A stretch of 64,000 bases of DNA from Anaerosolibacter sp. (GCF_029240175.1 NZ_JARBTM010000001.1:186001-250000), one strand, 5' to 3'; shown: positions 35,062 to 44,482, counted from the first letter of the stretch. The notes: a model not told the origin generated them from the sequence alone. Program-made: numbers and translations.

Positions 35062-35573
35062 TTATTTCCTAGAAGTGATCACCTTATCAATCAAGCCATA
35101 TTCTACAGCATCAGCAGCTTCCATAAAGAAATCTCTATCTGTATCATTCGTTCTGCGTGAATGCGGATATCTTCTGCCTGACCTCTTGTGCCCCCTAATG
35201 GTTGGTGAATCATAATTTCCGCATTTGGAAGGGCAAAACGCTTACCCTTTGCGCCAGCAGCCAGTAAGAATGCACCCATGCTTGCTGCCATTCCTATACA
35301 AATTGTTGATACATCTGGTTTGATAAACTGCATTGTATCAAATATCGCCATTCCAGCAGTGATAGATCCTCCAGGACTGTTTATGTAGATACTGATATCC
35401 TTATCTGGATCTTCAGATTCCAGAAACAGTAACTGTGCTACTACTAAGCTGGCAGTATGATCATTAATTTCATCACCTATGAATATAATTCTCTCCTTTA
35501 ATAATCTTGAATAGATATCATAGGATCTTTCTCCCCTGTTTGTTTGCTCTACGACCATTGGAACTAAAGGCAT
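35062..35573 (-). pseudogene. clpP: clpP with an out-of-frame internal deletion
   Basis: The frame from 35573 encodes normal ClpP up to [17 protein letters not shown] (about residue 143), including the catalytic Ser in [14 protein letters not shown] and His in IMIHQPLGG, then runs into unrelated residues and stops at 35103 (156 residues; normal about 194). In another frame the sequence continues [28 protein letters not shown] and a stop at 35062, which is the normal ClpP C-terminus with the catalytic Asp. About 25 codons of the handle helix are missing and the frame is shifted. Either a real mutation or an assembly error. AGGTCAGAGCC region upstream; follows tig. Confidence 0.85.
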
Positions 35574-35598
35574 AGGCTCTGACCTCCATTCATTCTCA

Positions 35599-36885
35599 TT
35601 ATTCTACAATTGATGCGCTTTCTACAAGGAAATCAATTGTCTTTCTAACTTTGATACCCTCTTTGATGTTCTTGTAATCGGAATCTCTTAGAGAAGATTT
35701 GAACTTCTCCATTTCTGTATTGTATTGCTTTGCATATTTTTCGATTTCTGTATCAAGCTCTTCAGAAGTAACTTCAATATTTTCGACATCACCAATGGTT
35801 TCAAGGGTTAACTGAGTTTTTACTCTATTGTATGCATCATCTCTCATTTGGTTTCTAATATCTTCTGGTTTCTGATTCATATATTGAAGATAAGTTTCCA
35901 AATTTAAACCTTGGAATCTCAGCTGATAATCTAATTCATTTAACATATCATCCAACTGATGTTCAACCATGATTTCTGGAATATCCACTTGAACGTTGTC
36001 TGTTACTTTTTTTACAACTTCATCTCTTGTTTCTCTTTCCGCTCTGTTTTTCGCAGTTTCTTCTAACTTCTTACGTAAGTCTGCTTTTAGTTCATCTAAT
36101 GTATCATGTTCGCTGACATCTTTCGCAAACTCATCATCTAATACAGGTAGTTCCTTTTCTTTAATTTCATGGATTGTAACCTTGAAGATAGCTTCTTTGC
36201 CAGCTAAATCTGGTGCGTGATATTCTGTTGGGAATGTCACATTTACTTCTACTTCCTGACCAATTGTTTTACCAACCAACTGCTCTTCAAAACCAGGTAT
36301 AAACTGTCCTGAGCCGATAACCAACGTTTGGTTCTCAGCTGTGCCGCCTTCAAACTGCTCTTCACCCACGAAGCCTGAATAGTCGATAATCAAAGTATCT
36401 CCGTCTTGAACAGGTCTTTCTACAGCAATCAATCTTGCATTTCTTTCCTGAAGCTTTTCAATTTCCTGACCTACCTCAGCTTCTTCTACATTATACTCTT
36501 TTTTAGTTACTTCTATACCTTTATAGTCGCCAAGGGTAACTTCTGGAACTACAGTAACCACCGCTGTAATTACAAGGTTTTCTCCCTTTCCTACTTGCTC
36601 GATGTCAATGGATGGTCTATCGATTGGCTCTAAATTATGCTCCTTCACTGCCTCATCATATAATTCAGGGAAGATCTCATTGATCGCTTCCTCATAGAAT
36701 ACACCTTCACCATACTGAACCTCGATCAGCTTTCTAGGTGCTTTCCCTTTTCTAAATCCAGGAATATTGAATCTTCCTTTCATTTTCGTATAGGCCTTTT
36801 GTACCGCTTTTTCGAAATCTCCAGCACTTGCTTCAATTCTTAAGGTTACTTCATTATTTTCCTTTTTTACTACAGTTGAACTCAT
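35599..36885 (-). CDS. tig: Trigger factor (ribosome-bound chaperone, peptidyl-prolyl isomerase)
   Basis: 428 residues, full length. Ribosome-binding signature [17 protein letters not shown] near residue 44, central FKBP-type domain (about 150-245; [20 protein letters not shown]), and a helical C-terminal chaperone domain. AGAGGAGGAAC precedes the ATG. First gene of the tig-clpP-clpX block; a TATAAT at 36983-36978 on the minus strand may be its -10 box. Confidence 0.97.
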   Translation of the reverse strand: MSSTVVKKENNEVTLRIEASAGDFEKAVQKAYTKMKGRFNIPGFRKGKAPRKLIEVQYGEGVFYEEAINEIFPELYDEAVKEHNLEPIDRPSIDIEQVGKGENLVITAVVTVVPEVTLGDYKGIEVTKKEYNVEEAEVGQEIEKLQERNARLIAVERPVQDGDTLIIDYSGFVGEEQFEGGTAENQTLVIGSGQFIPGFEEQLVGKTIGQEVEVNVTFPTEYHAPDLAGKEAIFKVTIHEIKEKELPVLDDEFAKDVSEHDTLDELKADLRKKLEETAKNRAERETRDEVVKKVTDNVQVDIPEIMVEHQLDDMLNELDYQLRFQGLNLETYLQYMNQKPEDIRNQMRDDAYNRVKTQLTLETIGDVENIEVTSEELDTEIEKYAKQYNTEMEKFKSSLRDSDYKNIKEGIKVRKTIDFLVESASIVE

Positions 36886-37085
36886 TGAATTTGTTCCTCC
36901 TCTATATTTAAAATGAGCTTAAAATTTACAAGGGAATCAGAATCGTTTGTTTATACCAGCTATGTATAATCCTTACTATTATAACATAAAAATGCCATGT
37001 AAACTAATTTTTTGCAACATATTCAATTTATGTTGACGCTCTTACCCTAGTAATTTTTTCCTATCATAAGGAAAAGTATACAATA

Positions 37086-37140
37086 GAACAAAAGCATTTC
37101 ATGCTCTGGAATGTAAGGAAAGGAAATGCTTTTATTCTTC
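37086..37140 (+). repeat. Dispersed hairpin repeat, copy 1
   Basis: AAAAGCATTTC (37090-37100) pairs with GAAATGCTTTT (37123-37133). The whole segment from GAAC to TTCTTC is closely similar to 45896-45945. Confidence 0.7.
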
Positions 37141-37169
37141 GCTAGGAAGTCACTTTCCTGTATACTCAC

Positions 37170-37199
37170 AAAGACCAATGGATTTTCCCATTGGTCTTT
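37170..37199. terminator. Terminator-like hairpin without an upstream gene
   Basis: AAAGACCAATGG (37170-37181) with CCATTGGTCTTT (37188-37199), followed by TATTC. It could end a small RNA that includes the 37086-37140 repeat. Confidence 0.6.
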
Positions 37200-37311
37200 T
37201 ATTCATTCATAAGTCTTTTCCATATACATTATACCATTAAAGTTTTATTTGTAAACGATCAAATCAAAATATGATCTTTTTTATTATGGTTTGGGTTTCT
37301 AGTCTTTTGTA

Positions 37312-37338
37312 ACCTTTTTATGCTTATATCATATTATA
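37312..37338 (+). promoter_or_regulatory. Sigma-K-like promoter
   Basis: AC (37312-37313), 16 bp, CATATTATA (37330-37338): matches the sigma-K consensus AC-N16-CATANNNTA. It lies 47 bp before the small hydrophobic protein gene. Confidence 0.45.
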
Positions 37339-37385
37339 AAACTAGGTGTAAAACACATTCATCATAATTTAAGGAGGTCAGATTT

Positions 37386-37595
37386 ATGAGTGACGCAAAA
37401 AAAGGATTTTTAGCTGGCTTTGGGGATAATTCATCCTTGTTGTTCTTCTTCCTATTGTTGGTTGTTCTTTTCTTCAGTGGCAGCGGCTGTGGTATTGGTG
37501 GTATCGGCGGCATTAACTTTGGTGACAATGATTCATTGTTGTTCTTCTTCCTATTACTAGTCGTTTTATTTGGTTGTGGCGGCTTCGGTTGTTAA
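37386..37595 (+). CDS. Small Phe/Leu/Gly-rich protein with an internal duplication
   Basis: 69 residues: a short polar start, then two copies of the block FGDN(S/D)SLLFFFLLLVVLF separated by a Gly/Cys-rich linker (SGSGCGIGGIGGIN), ending GCGGFGC. Each block is one membrane-helix length. The nucleotide copies differ at silent positions, so the duplication is old and under selection. TAAGGAGG precedes the ATG. A sigma-K-like promoter suggests a late mother-cell spore protein (coat or membrane); this is inferred. Function unknown. Confidence 0.75.
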   Translation: MSDAKKGFLAGFGDNSSLLFFFLLLVVLFFSGSGCGIGGIGGINFGDNDSLLFFFLLLVVLFGCGGFGC

Positions 37596-37604
37596 GAATA
37601 ACAT

Positions 37605-37646
37605 AAAAAAATAGGGACACAGCTGATGCTGTGTCTCTATTTTTTT
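37605..37646 (+). terminator. Terminator of the small hydrophobic protein gene
   Basis: 19-bp stem (37605-37623 with 37628-37646, one G-T pair), A7/T7 ends. Confidence 0.9.
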
Positions 37647-37721
37647 ACCCAATGATGAGATTTACATATAAGATAAAAGATGCGACACAAGATCGAGATC
37701 ATGATTGTGAAAAGAATATTC

Positions 37722-37798
37722 GTAGGGAGCGGCCCCTGTGCCGTTCCGTTAGGTTGTTTCCCCGAGATAAACGGAAGGCCACAGGGGGCCTTCCCTAC
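37722..37798. repeat. Large REP-like palindrome GTAGGG...CCCTAC
   Basis: GTAGGGA, GGCCCCTGTG and TTCCGTT on the left pair with AACGGAA, CCACAGGGGGCC and TCCCTAC on the right. A different class from the GGGCGATTC palindromes but with the same GTAGGG/CCCTAC ends. Confidence 0.85.
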
Positions 37799-37910
37799 AA
37801 ATGAAGAACCAGCTATCCCGCAGACTCTAAATCACCCATATTACTTAAACTGATTACCATCCATTCCTTTCTTTCTAGACAAATACTTCCAATTTGCTAA
37901 ATTATTTAAC

Positions 37911-38050
37911 CTCTAACCTCTAACCTCTAACCTCTAACCTCTAACCTCTAACCTCTAACCTCTAACCTCTAACCTCTAACCTCTAACCTCTAACTTCTAA
38001 CTTCTAACTTCTAACTTCTAACTTCTAACTTCTAACTTCTAACTTCTAAC
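37911..38050 (+). repeat. Compound heptamer array: 12 x CTCTAAC then 8 x TTCTAAC
   Basis: Twelve exact CTCTAAC units (37911-37994) followed without a break by eight exact TTCTAAC units (37995-38050). The single C-to-T change is fixed across the second block, so the array grew twice. Confidence 0.98.
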
Positions 38051-38358
38051 ACCAATGTGCACTGCCAACAACTTGAAGAAAATTAAACCTAACAAGTGAT
38101 CCTTAACTTACACTACCGTGAATTAGAATCTGCTAGAAGAACTTCTTCTTGTATTTATTATATCACTAAACTGTAAGATTATGCAATAGTTTTCTGAATA
38201 TTTTTTATTTTCCATTTTGTTCATGCTTAGGATATTTTTATCTTCTACTTCCTAGATATGGAGCCTGCAGAGAAGATTATGATCCTTTTGTTTGATTTTT
38301 CCTTTTCTACTATATATGATGTAAATAAAATGATCAAATGAACAGAGGGGGTTAAAAA

Positions 38359-39981
38359 ATGGACATGATTTTACATAATGGAAGGGTCGTTACGATGGAT
38401 TCTTCACAGCCTGAAGCCGAAGCAGTGGCTATACAAGGTAACAAAATTATGAAAGTAGGCAGTAGGGATGAAATCCTTCAGCTTAAGAAAGACCATACAG
38501 AGATGATAGATCTCGGTGGTAAGCTGCTTGTACCAGGCTTTCATGACAGCCACATGCATCTTTTGAACTACAGCCTTAGTCTGCACCAGGTTGATCTACG
38601 GGGTGTAACATCAATGGGTGAATTCATTCAGAAAGGAATAGATTTTCTATCCTCCAGAGAAGAGACAGGTGGTTTTTGGCTGCAAGGCAGGGGCTGGAAT
38701 CAAGACTTCTTCTCTGAGAAAACCTTCCCCACTCGGCATGACCTAGATAAAATAACAACAGAGTATCCTATTGTTTTTGCCCGGGCCTGCGGTCATGTGA
38801 TTGTAGTGAATAGTAAAGCCCTTGCCATAGCAGGAGTTACCAAAGCTACATCCCAATTAGAAGGAGGTCATTTTGATCTAGATTCTGAAGGAGAGCCCCT
38901 TGGTATCTTCCGTGAGAATGCACTCCAGCTCATTTGCCGACATATTCCTGACCCAAGCCTTGAAGAGATAAAGTCCATGATCATAGAGGGCGGCCGTCTT
39001 GCCCTTGCCCAAGGAATCACATCTGTTCAGTCCGATGATTTCGAAGCCTTGCCTGAAAAGGATTTTATGAAGATTATCAAAGCCTATGAATCATTGAGGG
39101 ACAATGGCATGCTGCCCATAAGGGTATATGAGCAGTGTCTGCTTCCTACCATTGAAAAACTGCAGCTTTTTATGTCCTCAGGCTATCAAACAGGACACGG
39201 TGATGATTTTTTTAAACTAGGTCCTCTAAAACTGCTTTGTGATGGTTCCCTTGGTGCCAGAACTGCTTATCTGAGAGATCCCTATACTGACGATCCTACT
39301 ACTTGCGGCATTCCAGTTTATACGCAACAGGCGTTAGATCAGCTGGTTCTCACTGCCCACCAAGGAGGTATGCAGCTTGCCATTCACTGTATAGGTGACG
39401 GTATCATGTATATGGCTTTTGAGAGCATCGAAAAGGCATTAAATATCCAACCGAAGGATAACCACCGCCATGGTATCATCCACTGTCAAATTACAGATGA
39501 AACATTGCTGGATAAATTTGCTGAATTCGATGTCATCGCCCATATTCAGCCTATTTTTATTGACTATGACCTTCACATCGTCGAGCAGCGTATCGGAAAA
39601 GATAGGGCTCAGACTTCCTATAACTGGCGTACCATGGTAAATCTCGGGGTTACTGTAGCTTGCGGTTCTGATTGTCCAGTAGAACCCTTCGATGTATTAC
39701 CTGGTATATATGCCGCCGTTACGAGAAAAGATCTACAAGGGTATCCACCTCAAGGCTGGCTTCCTGAGGAAAGACTTTCTGTTTCTCAAGCTCTTTATGG
39801 TTTTACCATGGGTGCTGCCTACGCCTCCTTCTCTGAGGACATCAAAGGTTCTATCAGCCCTGGAAAACTGGCTGACATGGTGGTTTTATCCCAAGATATC
39901 TTTACCATAGATCCCAACGCTATCAAAACTACCGAAGTAGTGATGACAATACTAGATGGGAAAATTGTTTATTCTGCCTAG
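38359..39981 (+). CDS. Metal-dependent amidohydrolase, YtcJ family (amidohydrolase_3)
   Basis: 540 residues. Metal-binding motif FHDSHMHL near residue 65, DGSLGARTAYL near 300, HCIGD near 345, HCQ near 375 and GSDCPVEPFD near 437. The family includes N-substituted formamide deformylase (NfdA); most members have unknown substrates. N- and C-terminal beta-sandwich parts are visible (MILHNGRVVTMDS and the end KLADMVVLSQD). GAGGGGG precedes the ATG. Monocistronic. Confidence 0.92.
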   Translation: MDMILHNGRVVTMDSSQPEAEAVAIQGNKIMKVGSRDEILQLKKDHTEMIDLGGKLLVPGFHDSHMHLLNYSLSLHQVDLRGVTSMGEFIQKGIDFLSSREETGGFWLQGRGWNQDFFSEKTFPTRHDLDKITTEYPIVFARACGHVIVVNSKALAIAGVTKATSQLEGGHFDLDSEGEPLGIFRENALQLICRHIPDPSLEEIKSMIIEGGRLALAQGITSVQSDDFEALPEKDFMKIIKAYESLRDNGMLPIRVYEQCLLPTIEKLQLFMSSGYQTGHGDDFFKLGPLKLLCDGSLGARTAYLRDPYTDDPTTCGIPVYTQQALDQLVLTAHQGGMQLAIHCIGDGIMYMAFESIEKALNIQPKDNHRHGIIHCQITDETLLDKFAEFDVIAHIQPIFIDYDLHIVEQRIGKDRAQTSYNWRTMVNLGVTVACGSDCPVEPFDVLPGIYAAVTRKDLQGYPPQGWLPEERLSVSQALYGFTMGAAYASFSEDIKGSISPGKLADMVVLSQDIFTIDPNAIKTTEVVMTILDGKIVYSA

Positions 39982-40046
39982 AATTCTCCTTCAAAAGTCA
40001 TTTTTAGAATTTCCGTCATATACTATTAGTGGAAGGGGGCGGATAT

Positions 40047-40451
40047 ATGAAGCATCATGGCCACATCTGGTTAAAAGACGGTTTTTTAGGATCAGAAGTT
40101 CTTCATTCCAATACAAAGTGTAAAACAGGATATTATCGAATCATTTTTGGGGGTGCCGAAAGATCGGGGTGTGACAATCCATGGAGGATTAATTTCATCC
40201 TCAGCTTCACTTGCGCCTCGGGTGAAAGCCCTCCCACCAATTGTCAAGGGGCATCCAGTGCCAACATGTATGTACTTGCTTATCCTGGAGACGTCATCCG
40301 ATTTGACCGTTATCTTGGCATCTTAGGAAAAGAGACCATAGAATATGGACCCAATGACTTCGGGCTATGTGATCGTTTCTATACGGTTCAACATATTAAG
40401 CTTCTGCAAATCGAAACAGATTATATCCAATACGAAATCCATTGCAGCTAA
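40047..40451 (+). CDS. Cys-containing protein of unknown function
   Basis: 134 residues, no signal peptide. Contains GSEVLHSNTKCKTG, a run with several Cys (SGCDNPW, FTCASGE, TNCQG, GLCDRF) and beta-rich C-terminus. GGAAGGGGGC precedes the ATG at 40047; a GTG at 40029 is less likely. Ends 13 bp before a strong hairpin. No domain recognised. Confidence 0.6.
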   Translation: MKHHGHIWLKDGFLGSEVLHSNTKCKTGYYRIIFGGAERSGCDNPWRINFILSFTCASGESPPTNCQGASSANMYVLAYPGDVIRFDRYLGILGKETIEYGPNDFGLCDRFYTVQHIKLLQIETDYIQYEIHCS

Positions 40452-40464
40452 ACGTATTTGTAAA

Positions 40465-40514
40465 GTAATCAAAAACGACTTAATGGGTGAACAAATTAAG
40501 TCGTTTTTGATTAC
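40465..40514. terminator. 20-bp hairpin terminator
   Basis: Perfect stem 40465-40484 with 40495-40514, loop 10 nt; A5/T5 runs in the stem. Confidence 0.75.
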
Positions 40515-40569
40515 ATCTATTCTCCCAAAGGTAAGAATAATATAATAGAAGAAGGAAGGTGAGGAAAGT

Positions 40570-40788
40570 ATGATCAAGTTTTTTAGTTGGCTCATCGTTT
40601 TTGCAGGTATCATCTATTTTGCTGGAATTTTTATACTTCCCTTTGTCACAGCAATGTTTGTTCCTGTCTTCTTTCTTATAGCCATAGGCCTTGGAATTTT
40701 TGGTGCTGTAGGCCTTTTGGTTTCAGTCATCCGGGAAAGAATAAAAGATCAAAAGGAGGAAGATAAAAATGATTTTAGTAAATACTAA
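40570..40788 (+). CDS. Small membrane protein of unknown function
   Basis: 72 residues with two predicted membrane helices (about 4-24 and 30-52) and a charged tail (RERIKDQKEEDKNDF). GGAAGGTGAGG precedes the ATG. Its 3' end overlaps the YbjQ-family gene by 20 bp, so the two are translationally linked. Confidence 0.7.
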   Translation: MIKFFSWLIVFAGIIYFAGIFILPFVTAMFVPVFFLIAIGLGIFGAVGLLVSVIRERIKDQKEEDKNDFSKY

Positions 40789-41089
40789 TGAAATTGCAGG
40801 AAAAGAAATTACCGAAACCCTAGGTTTGGTAAAGGGAAGTACGATTCGGGCAAAACATATTGGGAAAGATATTGTTGCCAGTTTTCGGCATCTTGTAGGT
40901 GGCGAATTGAAGGAATACAGCGAGATGATTGAAGAGGCTAGAAAAATTGCCATGGGCAAAATGGTCCAAGAGGCCCAAGAATTAAATGCCGATGCAATTG
41001 TCTGTATTCGATATTCTACCACAGCGGTAATGCAGGGTGCAGCCGAGATTATGGTCTATGGTACAGCTGTCAAATTAAGAAGCAAATAA
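40769..41089 (+). CDS. YbjQ/UPF0145 family protein
   Basis: 106 residues, whole-length match to the UPF0145 (YbjQ) fold: ILVNTNEIAGKEITETLGLVKG at the start, FRHLVGGELKEYSEMIEEAR in the middle, and ADAIVCIRYSTTAVMQGAAEIMVYGTAV at the end. The family forms pentamers and has been called a heavy-metal-binding domain; biological role unclear. AAAGGAGGAAG precedes the ATG inside the upstream membrane-protein gene. Confidence 0.92.
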   Translation: MILVNTNEIAGKEITETLGLVKGSTIRAKHIGKDIVASFRHLVGGELKEYSEMIEEARKIAMGKMVQEAQELNADAIVCIRYSTTAVMQGAAEIMVYGTAVKLRSK

Positions 41090-41090
41090 C

Positions 41091-41121
41091 AATAGCCAAG
41101 GGATACATACCCTTGGCTATT
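41091..41121. terminator. Bidirectional terminator
   Basis: AATAGCCAAGGG (41091-41102) with CCCTTGGCTATT (41110-41121), 7-nt loop; reaches the stop codon of the minus gene. Confidence 0.75.
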
Positions 41122-41350
41122 ATGCCATACTACCACTTTCTTCTTTTAAGCATTGCTTGGCGAATTTCATCAAGCTTTTTTTCTGTACTTCCCCAAGCTT
41201 TTCATAGATCATCAACAACTCTCTTGCATCATATTCTCCATTTAAACCCATTGCCCCTATTGGCAAATACCTTAGGTCTGCATCGGTGAGTTCTGATGAA
41301 TTCATCAAAATTCTGTAAATGCGATCCATGGAATAATTTTTATCGTTCAT
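41120..41350 (-). CDS. Small helical protein of unknown function
   Basis: 76 residues, cytosolic, predicted helical (ELTDADLRYLPIGAMGLNGE, ELLMIYEKLGEVQKKSLMKF). GAGGAGGTGG precedes the ATG, a strong site. Single gene. Not recognised. Confidence 0.6.
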   Translation of the reverse strand: MNDKNYSMDRIYRILMNSSELTDADLRYLPIGAMGLNGEYDARELLMIYEKLGEVQKKSLMKFAKQCLKEESGSMA

Positions 41351-41496
41351 GGTTCCACCTCCTCATGAAAGCTTTCCTAATTTCATTTTAATATGAGGCA
41401 GCCAATCCTGATTATATTTTCCATTAATTACACAAAATCCTGCATAACAAGCAGTGATGTCAACATATTTTACGTTCATACATCATGGTCATTGTC

Positions 41497-43071
41497 CTAG
41501 TGCAACTTAGGGGGTAGGCTTTCTTTTATGAAATTTTTCCACCTTTCTACGTAATTTCCTGTAGCCCACTCAGCCATAACAACATCTTCCCCTTCAAGAA
41601 GCTTGATTTTTTCCAGGGGTTTTTCTCCGAGCTCTCCTTTGATAAGCCCGTAGATATGGATGAAGTTTTCCGTAACAATCACCGCCATATCCTTATTGGG
41701 AGAAACAAAAGCATCTATTGCTTCCGGCACCTTTTCCTTAATCTTATTCCAGGACACATGAAGTTCATCATAATTTACGATCTTATCAGGGGGAATCATA
41801 TTGATACTGTAGTCCACGTAAGGCCGTTCTTCATGATCGGTATAATACAATCTCCCCTTCATGAGCCAGTGGCCGTTCCTACGCTCCAGTGTGAAATAAT
41901 CCTCTCGGACTTGTTCTTCCATTCTGTCAAGCTCTTTTCCGTTTCTATTAGATAGATAGCCTTGGGCAGAATTTAATAATATCTCTCGTCCCTCTGCTCC
42001 TGCTATGTCAGAGATATTTATACCTTGTCCATTGTTCATATTATCTATGGGCATAAGCTGGAAATAGTTTTTTGTATTTCCGTTATTCTCCTGTGATTGA
42101 TGATATTCTATGGCAGCATAATCATTGCCAATAAATCGAATTCGTTTGAACAGATTTGCGGAAAATATCCTTGTCTCCTCTCTTGATTCCGTTTCCCGCT
42201 GTTCTTTCTTCTGTTGATGTAACAACATGCTTGTCTTTTTAGTCCTTTCCGTGCCAGTTTCCAAAGGACTCACTATAAAATAATCTTGTGAATAATCGTT
42301 CCTGTTGTTACGATTGCTTTCAACAATCCAAAATCCACTTTTTCTAGGAACAAGCAGATTTTTAATTTCTTCTATGGAAAAAATCTGCCTATTTTTAGCA
42401 GCAATCCATACTGTTCTATAGTTCATTTCTTCTCCTTCCCACTCCTGCTCGTGGAAACTAGAGGCATTCCCATGGCTAGGGAATCTCAATCCCAGTAACA
42501 CGCCTGACCGAAGTAAGTTAGATTCAATCGCAGGAATTTGAGGATCATTACCCGCAACCTTCTTGTTAAACCTATCTGCTGCTCTTTCATCCACATCTGG
42601 ACGTACATACTTTAGATAAAAAAAAGCGTCGTCCTTATGCACAATTAGTTGCTGATCATCTATTACAATGAAATCATAAAAATGTTGCCCCTTGGCTGTT
42701 ACAGAAACAATTTCTATGATTGATTCCATTGATCCCAACATCTTATGAGAAATGTGATAGGTATATAAGAAATAGTCCTTGCTCCGGACACTTCGAATCT
42801 TATATTCTGGATTTTCACAGAGTTCACTTCCCAATAGCGCAATATTTTCATCAAAGGCTGCTTGCTTTCCCACCAAAGAATTTCTAAACACTTGTTTATC
42901 CTTTGTTGGCATCATCCCACCCTCGACTCTCCACGTCCCTTTGATGGGAATGAACTTATTTCTAGGGGGCACTATAGCTTCCTCTGTATCTACCTTAACC
43001 TCTGTACATCCTTGAAATATAAAGATATTCAGACCTAATACTATTAACAATATTATTATCCGCTTTGTCAT
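41497..43071 (-). CDS. Large lipoprotein encoded with a two-component system
   Basis: 524 residues. Signal peptide with lipobox FQGC (Cys22), then an exported domain with no Cys clusters and repeated beta-like patterns (YVRPDVDERAADRFNKK, YFIVSPLETGTERTKK, RNGHWLMKGRLYY). It lies 16 bp after the histidine kinase gene, so it is the last gene of the RR-HK operon and may be a sensor accessory or output. GAGAAGGAAC precedes the ATG. No family recognised. Confidence 0.75.
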   Translation of the reverse strand: MTKRIIILLIVLGLNIFIFQGCTEVKVDTEEAIVPPRNKFIPIKGTWRVEGGMMPTKDKQVFRNSLVGKQAAFDENIALLGSELCENPEYKIRSVRSKDYFLYTYHISHKMLGSMESIIEIVSVTAKGQHFYDFIVIDDQQLIVHKDDAFFYLKYVRPDVDERAADRFNKKVAGNDPQIPAIESNLLRSGVLLGLRFPSHGNASSFHEQEWEGEEMNYRTVWIAAKNRQIFSIEEIKNLLVPRKSGFWIVESNRNNRNDYSQDYFIVSPLETGTERTKKTSMLLHQQKKEQRETESREETRIFSANLFKRIRFIGNDYAAIEYHQSQENNGNTKNYFQLMPIDNMNNGQGINISDIAGAEGREILLNSAQGYLSNRNGKELDRMEEQVREDYFTLERRNGHWLMKGRLYYTDHEERPYVDYSINMIPPDKIVNYDELHVSWNKIKEKVPEAIDAFVSPNKDMAVIVTENFIHIYGLIKGELGEKPLEKIKLLEGEDVVMAEWATGNYVERWKNFIKESLPPKLH

Positions 43072-43087
43072 GTTCCTTCTCCTACCT

Positions 43088-44482
43088 CTAGAAAGCAGTG
43101 TCTATGGGAAAACGAACGTGTACCGTAGTTCCCATTCCTAATTCACTGTGAATCTCAAGATCACCCTGGTGCAAATTCATGATCTCATCACATACAGATA
43201 AACCAATACCATTCTGAGATTTGCTGCTTTTTCCCTTAAAAAACTTGTCTTTTACTTTGGGTAAATCTTCCCTGCTGATGCCGCATCCCTGATCTTTGAC
43301 AGTCATACATACATACTGATCTTCTCGTTTTACGAAAAGGTATACTTGTCCTCCGGGATCAGTGAATTTAAAAGCATTGTCCAACACATTAATCAGTACC
43401 TGTTTGGTTCTATTGCCATCTATCCACACCAATGGCAGATTTTTTTCACATTCCACAATAAATTCGATTTCATCCCGATCTGCCCTTGGGGCCATATAGT
43501 TGACAATATATTGTATCAGCTCTTCTATATGGGTTTCTTCTTTGTTTAAGGTAATCTTTCCCGATGCAAATTTTGAGAAATCTAATAACTCCTCCACCAT
43601 AACAGTAAGTCTTTCACTTTCTTTTTCAATGATTCCTAATCCTTCTTGGATAGTCTCTGAATCCTTGATTTCACCTTTGTTTAACACAATAGCCCAGCCT
43701 TTGATCGCTGTCAATGGTGTTCTAATTTCGTGGGAAACAGAAGAAATAAAATCATTCTTCAGCTCATCCTTTTTTAAGATTTCTCCTGCCATATAGTTTA
43801 ACGTATCGGAAAGTTTTCCAATCTCGTCATCGAATCGTTTCCTGCTCCTCACCCGAAAATTACCTGTCGCCATCTTTTCCGCTGCCTGAGTTACCTCTTT
43901 TATTGGTCCAATGATGCTATTTGCCAATACAATACTCACAGCCCCTGAAATCAAGATAACCAACAGTCCAATACCCACAAAGATTTGGGATATCCTATGG
44001 ATTCTATCGTCTGCCTCTCTTAAAGATGTGATAAAACGAATGACACCAATAACCTTCTGCTCAGATTTTAAAGGATAGGATACGATCATCACTGGTGCAT
44101 CATCATAATCCACCGCGCCTATCCAAGTTCCCTTTTTCCCGTCTATAGCCATCTTAAAATCATTGGACTCTATCGGTTCTTTTATTGATAAACCAATGGA
44201 GTCCATCAAAACCGTTCCGTCGGAATCGATGATTTGAACTTGGGCCGATGTTTGTTTCCAAAACACATCTATGTTATCTAAAATATTTTCCTCCAATGTT
44301 GTATTGGCAAAGTACCGAGAATAAAACTGTGAAGACATCGTAATTTGATTGGTGAGTACATCTTCTACGCTGGCATAATAATAATGCTTTACAAAGCCAA
44401 TCAATATCAACTCCAATATAATGACCGTAATTAAAATAACCAGCATGAAATCAAATACCAATCGTTTTTTTATACTTTTCAT
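43088..44482 (-). CDS. Sensor histidine kinase
   Basis: 464 residues. Membrane helix 1 (about 10-32), an extracellular domain of about 125 residues, helix 2 (about 160-182), HAMP, HisKA with phospho-acceptor His in SVSHEIRTPLTAIKG, and HATPase with N box NAFKFTDPGG and G boxes DQGCGIS and GIGLSVCDEIM. The ATG at 44482 overlaps the response-regulator stop (ATATGA), giving coupling. Partner of the regulator upstream; ligand unknown. Confidence 0.94.
   Translation of the reverse strand: MKSIKKRLVFDFMLVILITVIILELILIGFVKHYYYASVEDVLTNQITMSSQFYSRYFANTTLEENILDNIDVFWKQTSAQVQIIDSDGTVLMDSIGLSIKEPIESNDFKMAIDGKKGTWIGAVDYDDAPVMIVSYPLKSEQKVIGVIRFITSLREADDRIHRISQIFVGIGLLVILISGAVSIVLANSIIGPIKEVTQAAEKMATGNFRVRSRKRFDDEIGKLSDTLNYMAGEILKKDELKNDFISSVSHEIRTPLTAIKGWAIVLNKGEIKDSETIQEGLGIIEKESERLTVMVEELLDFSKFASGKITLNKEETHIEELIQYIVNYMAPRADRDEIEFIVECEKNLPLVWIDGNRTKQVLINVLDNAFKFTDPGGQVYLFVKREDQYVCMTVKDQGCGISREDLPKVKDKFFKGKSSKSQNGIGLSVCDEIMNLHQGDLEIHSELGMGTTVHVRFPIDTAF

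Larger units (their letters stand above)
36886..37385. other. Intergenic region with hairpins, no gene seen
   Basis: 500 bp between divergent tig and the small hydrophobic protein gene. It holds the tig promoter, a dispersed hairpin repeat (37086-37140), a 12-bp terminator-like stem (37170-37199) with no gene before it on the plus strand, and a sigma-K-like promoter (37312-37338). Confidence 0.5.
37647..38358. other. Gene-free region carrying repeats
   Basis: 710 bp with a REP-like element (37722-37798), a 140-bp heptamer array (37911-38050) and an AT-rich stretch with the promoter of the amidohydrolase gene. No ORF supported. Confidence 0.6.

Noticed and set aside
37911-38050. CRISPR array
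   Set aside because: Units are 7 bp and directly joined, with no spacers and no cas genes; a simple tandem repeat.
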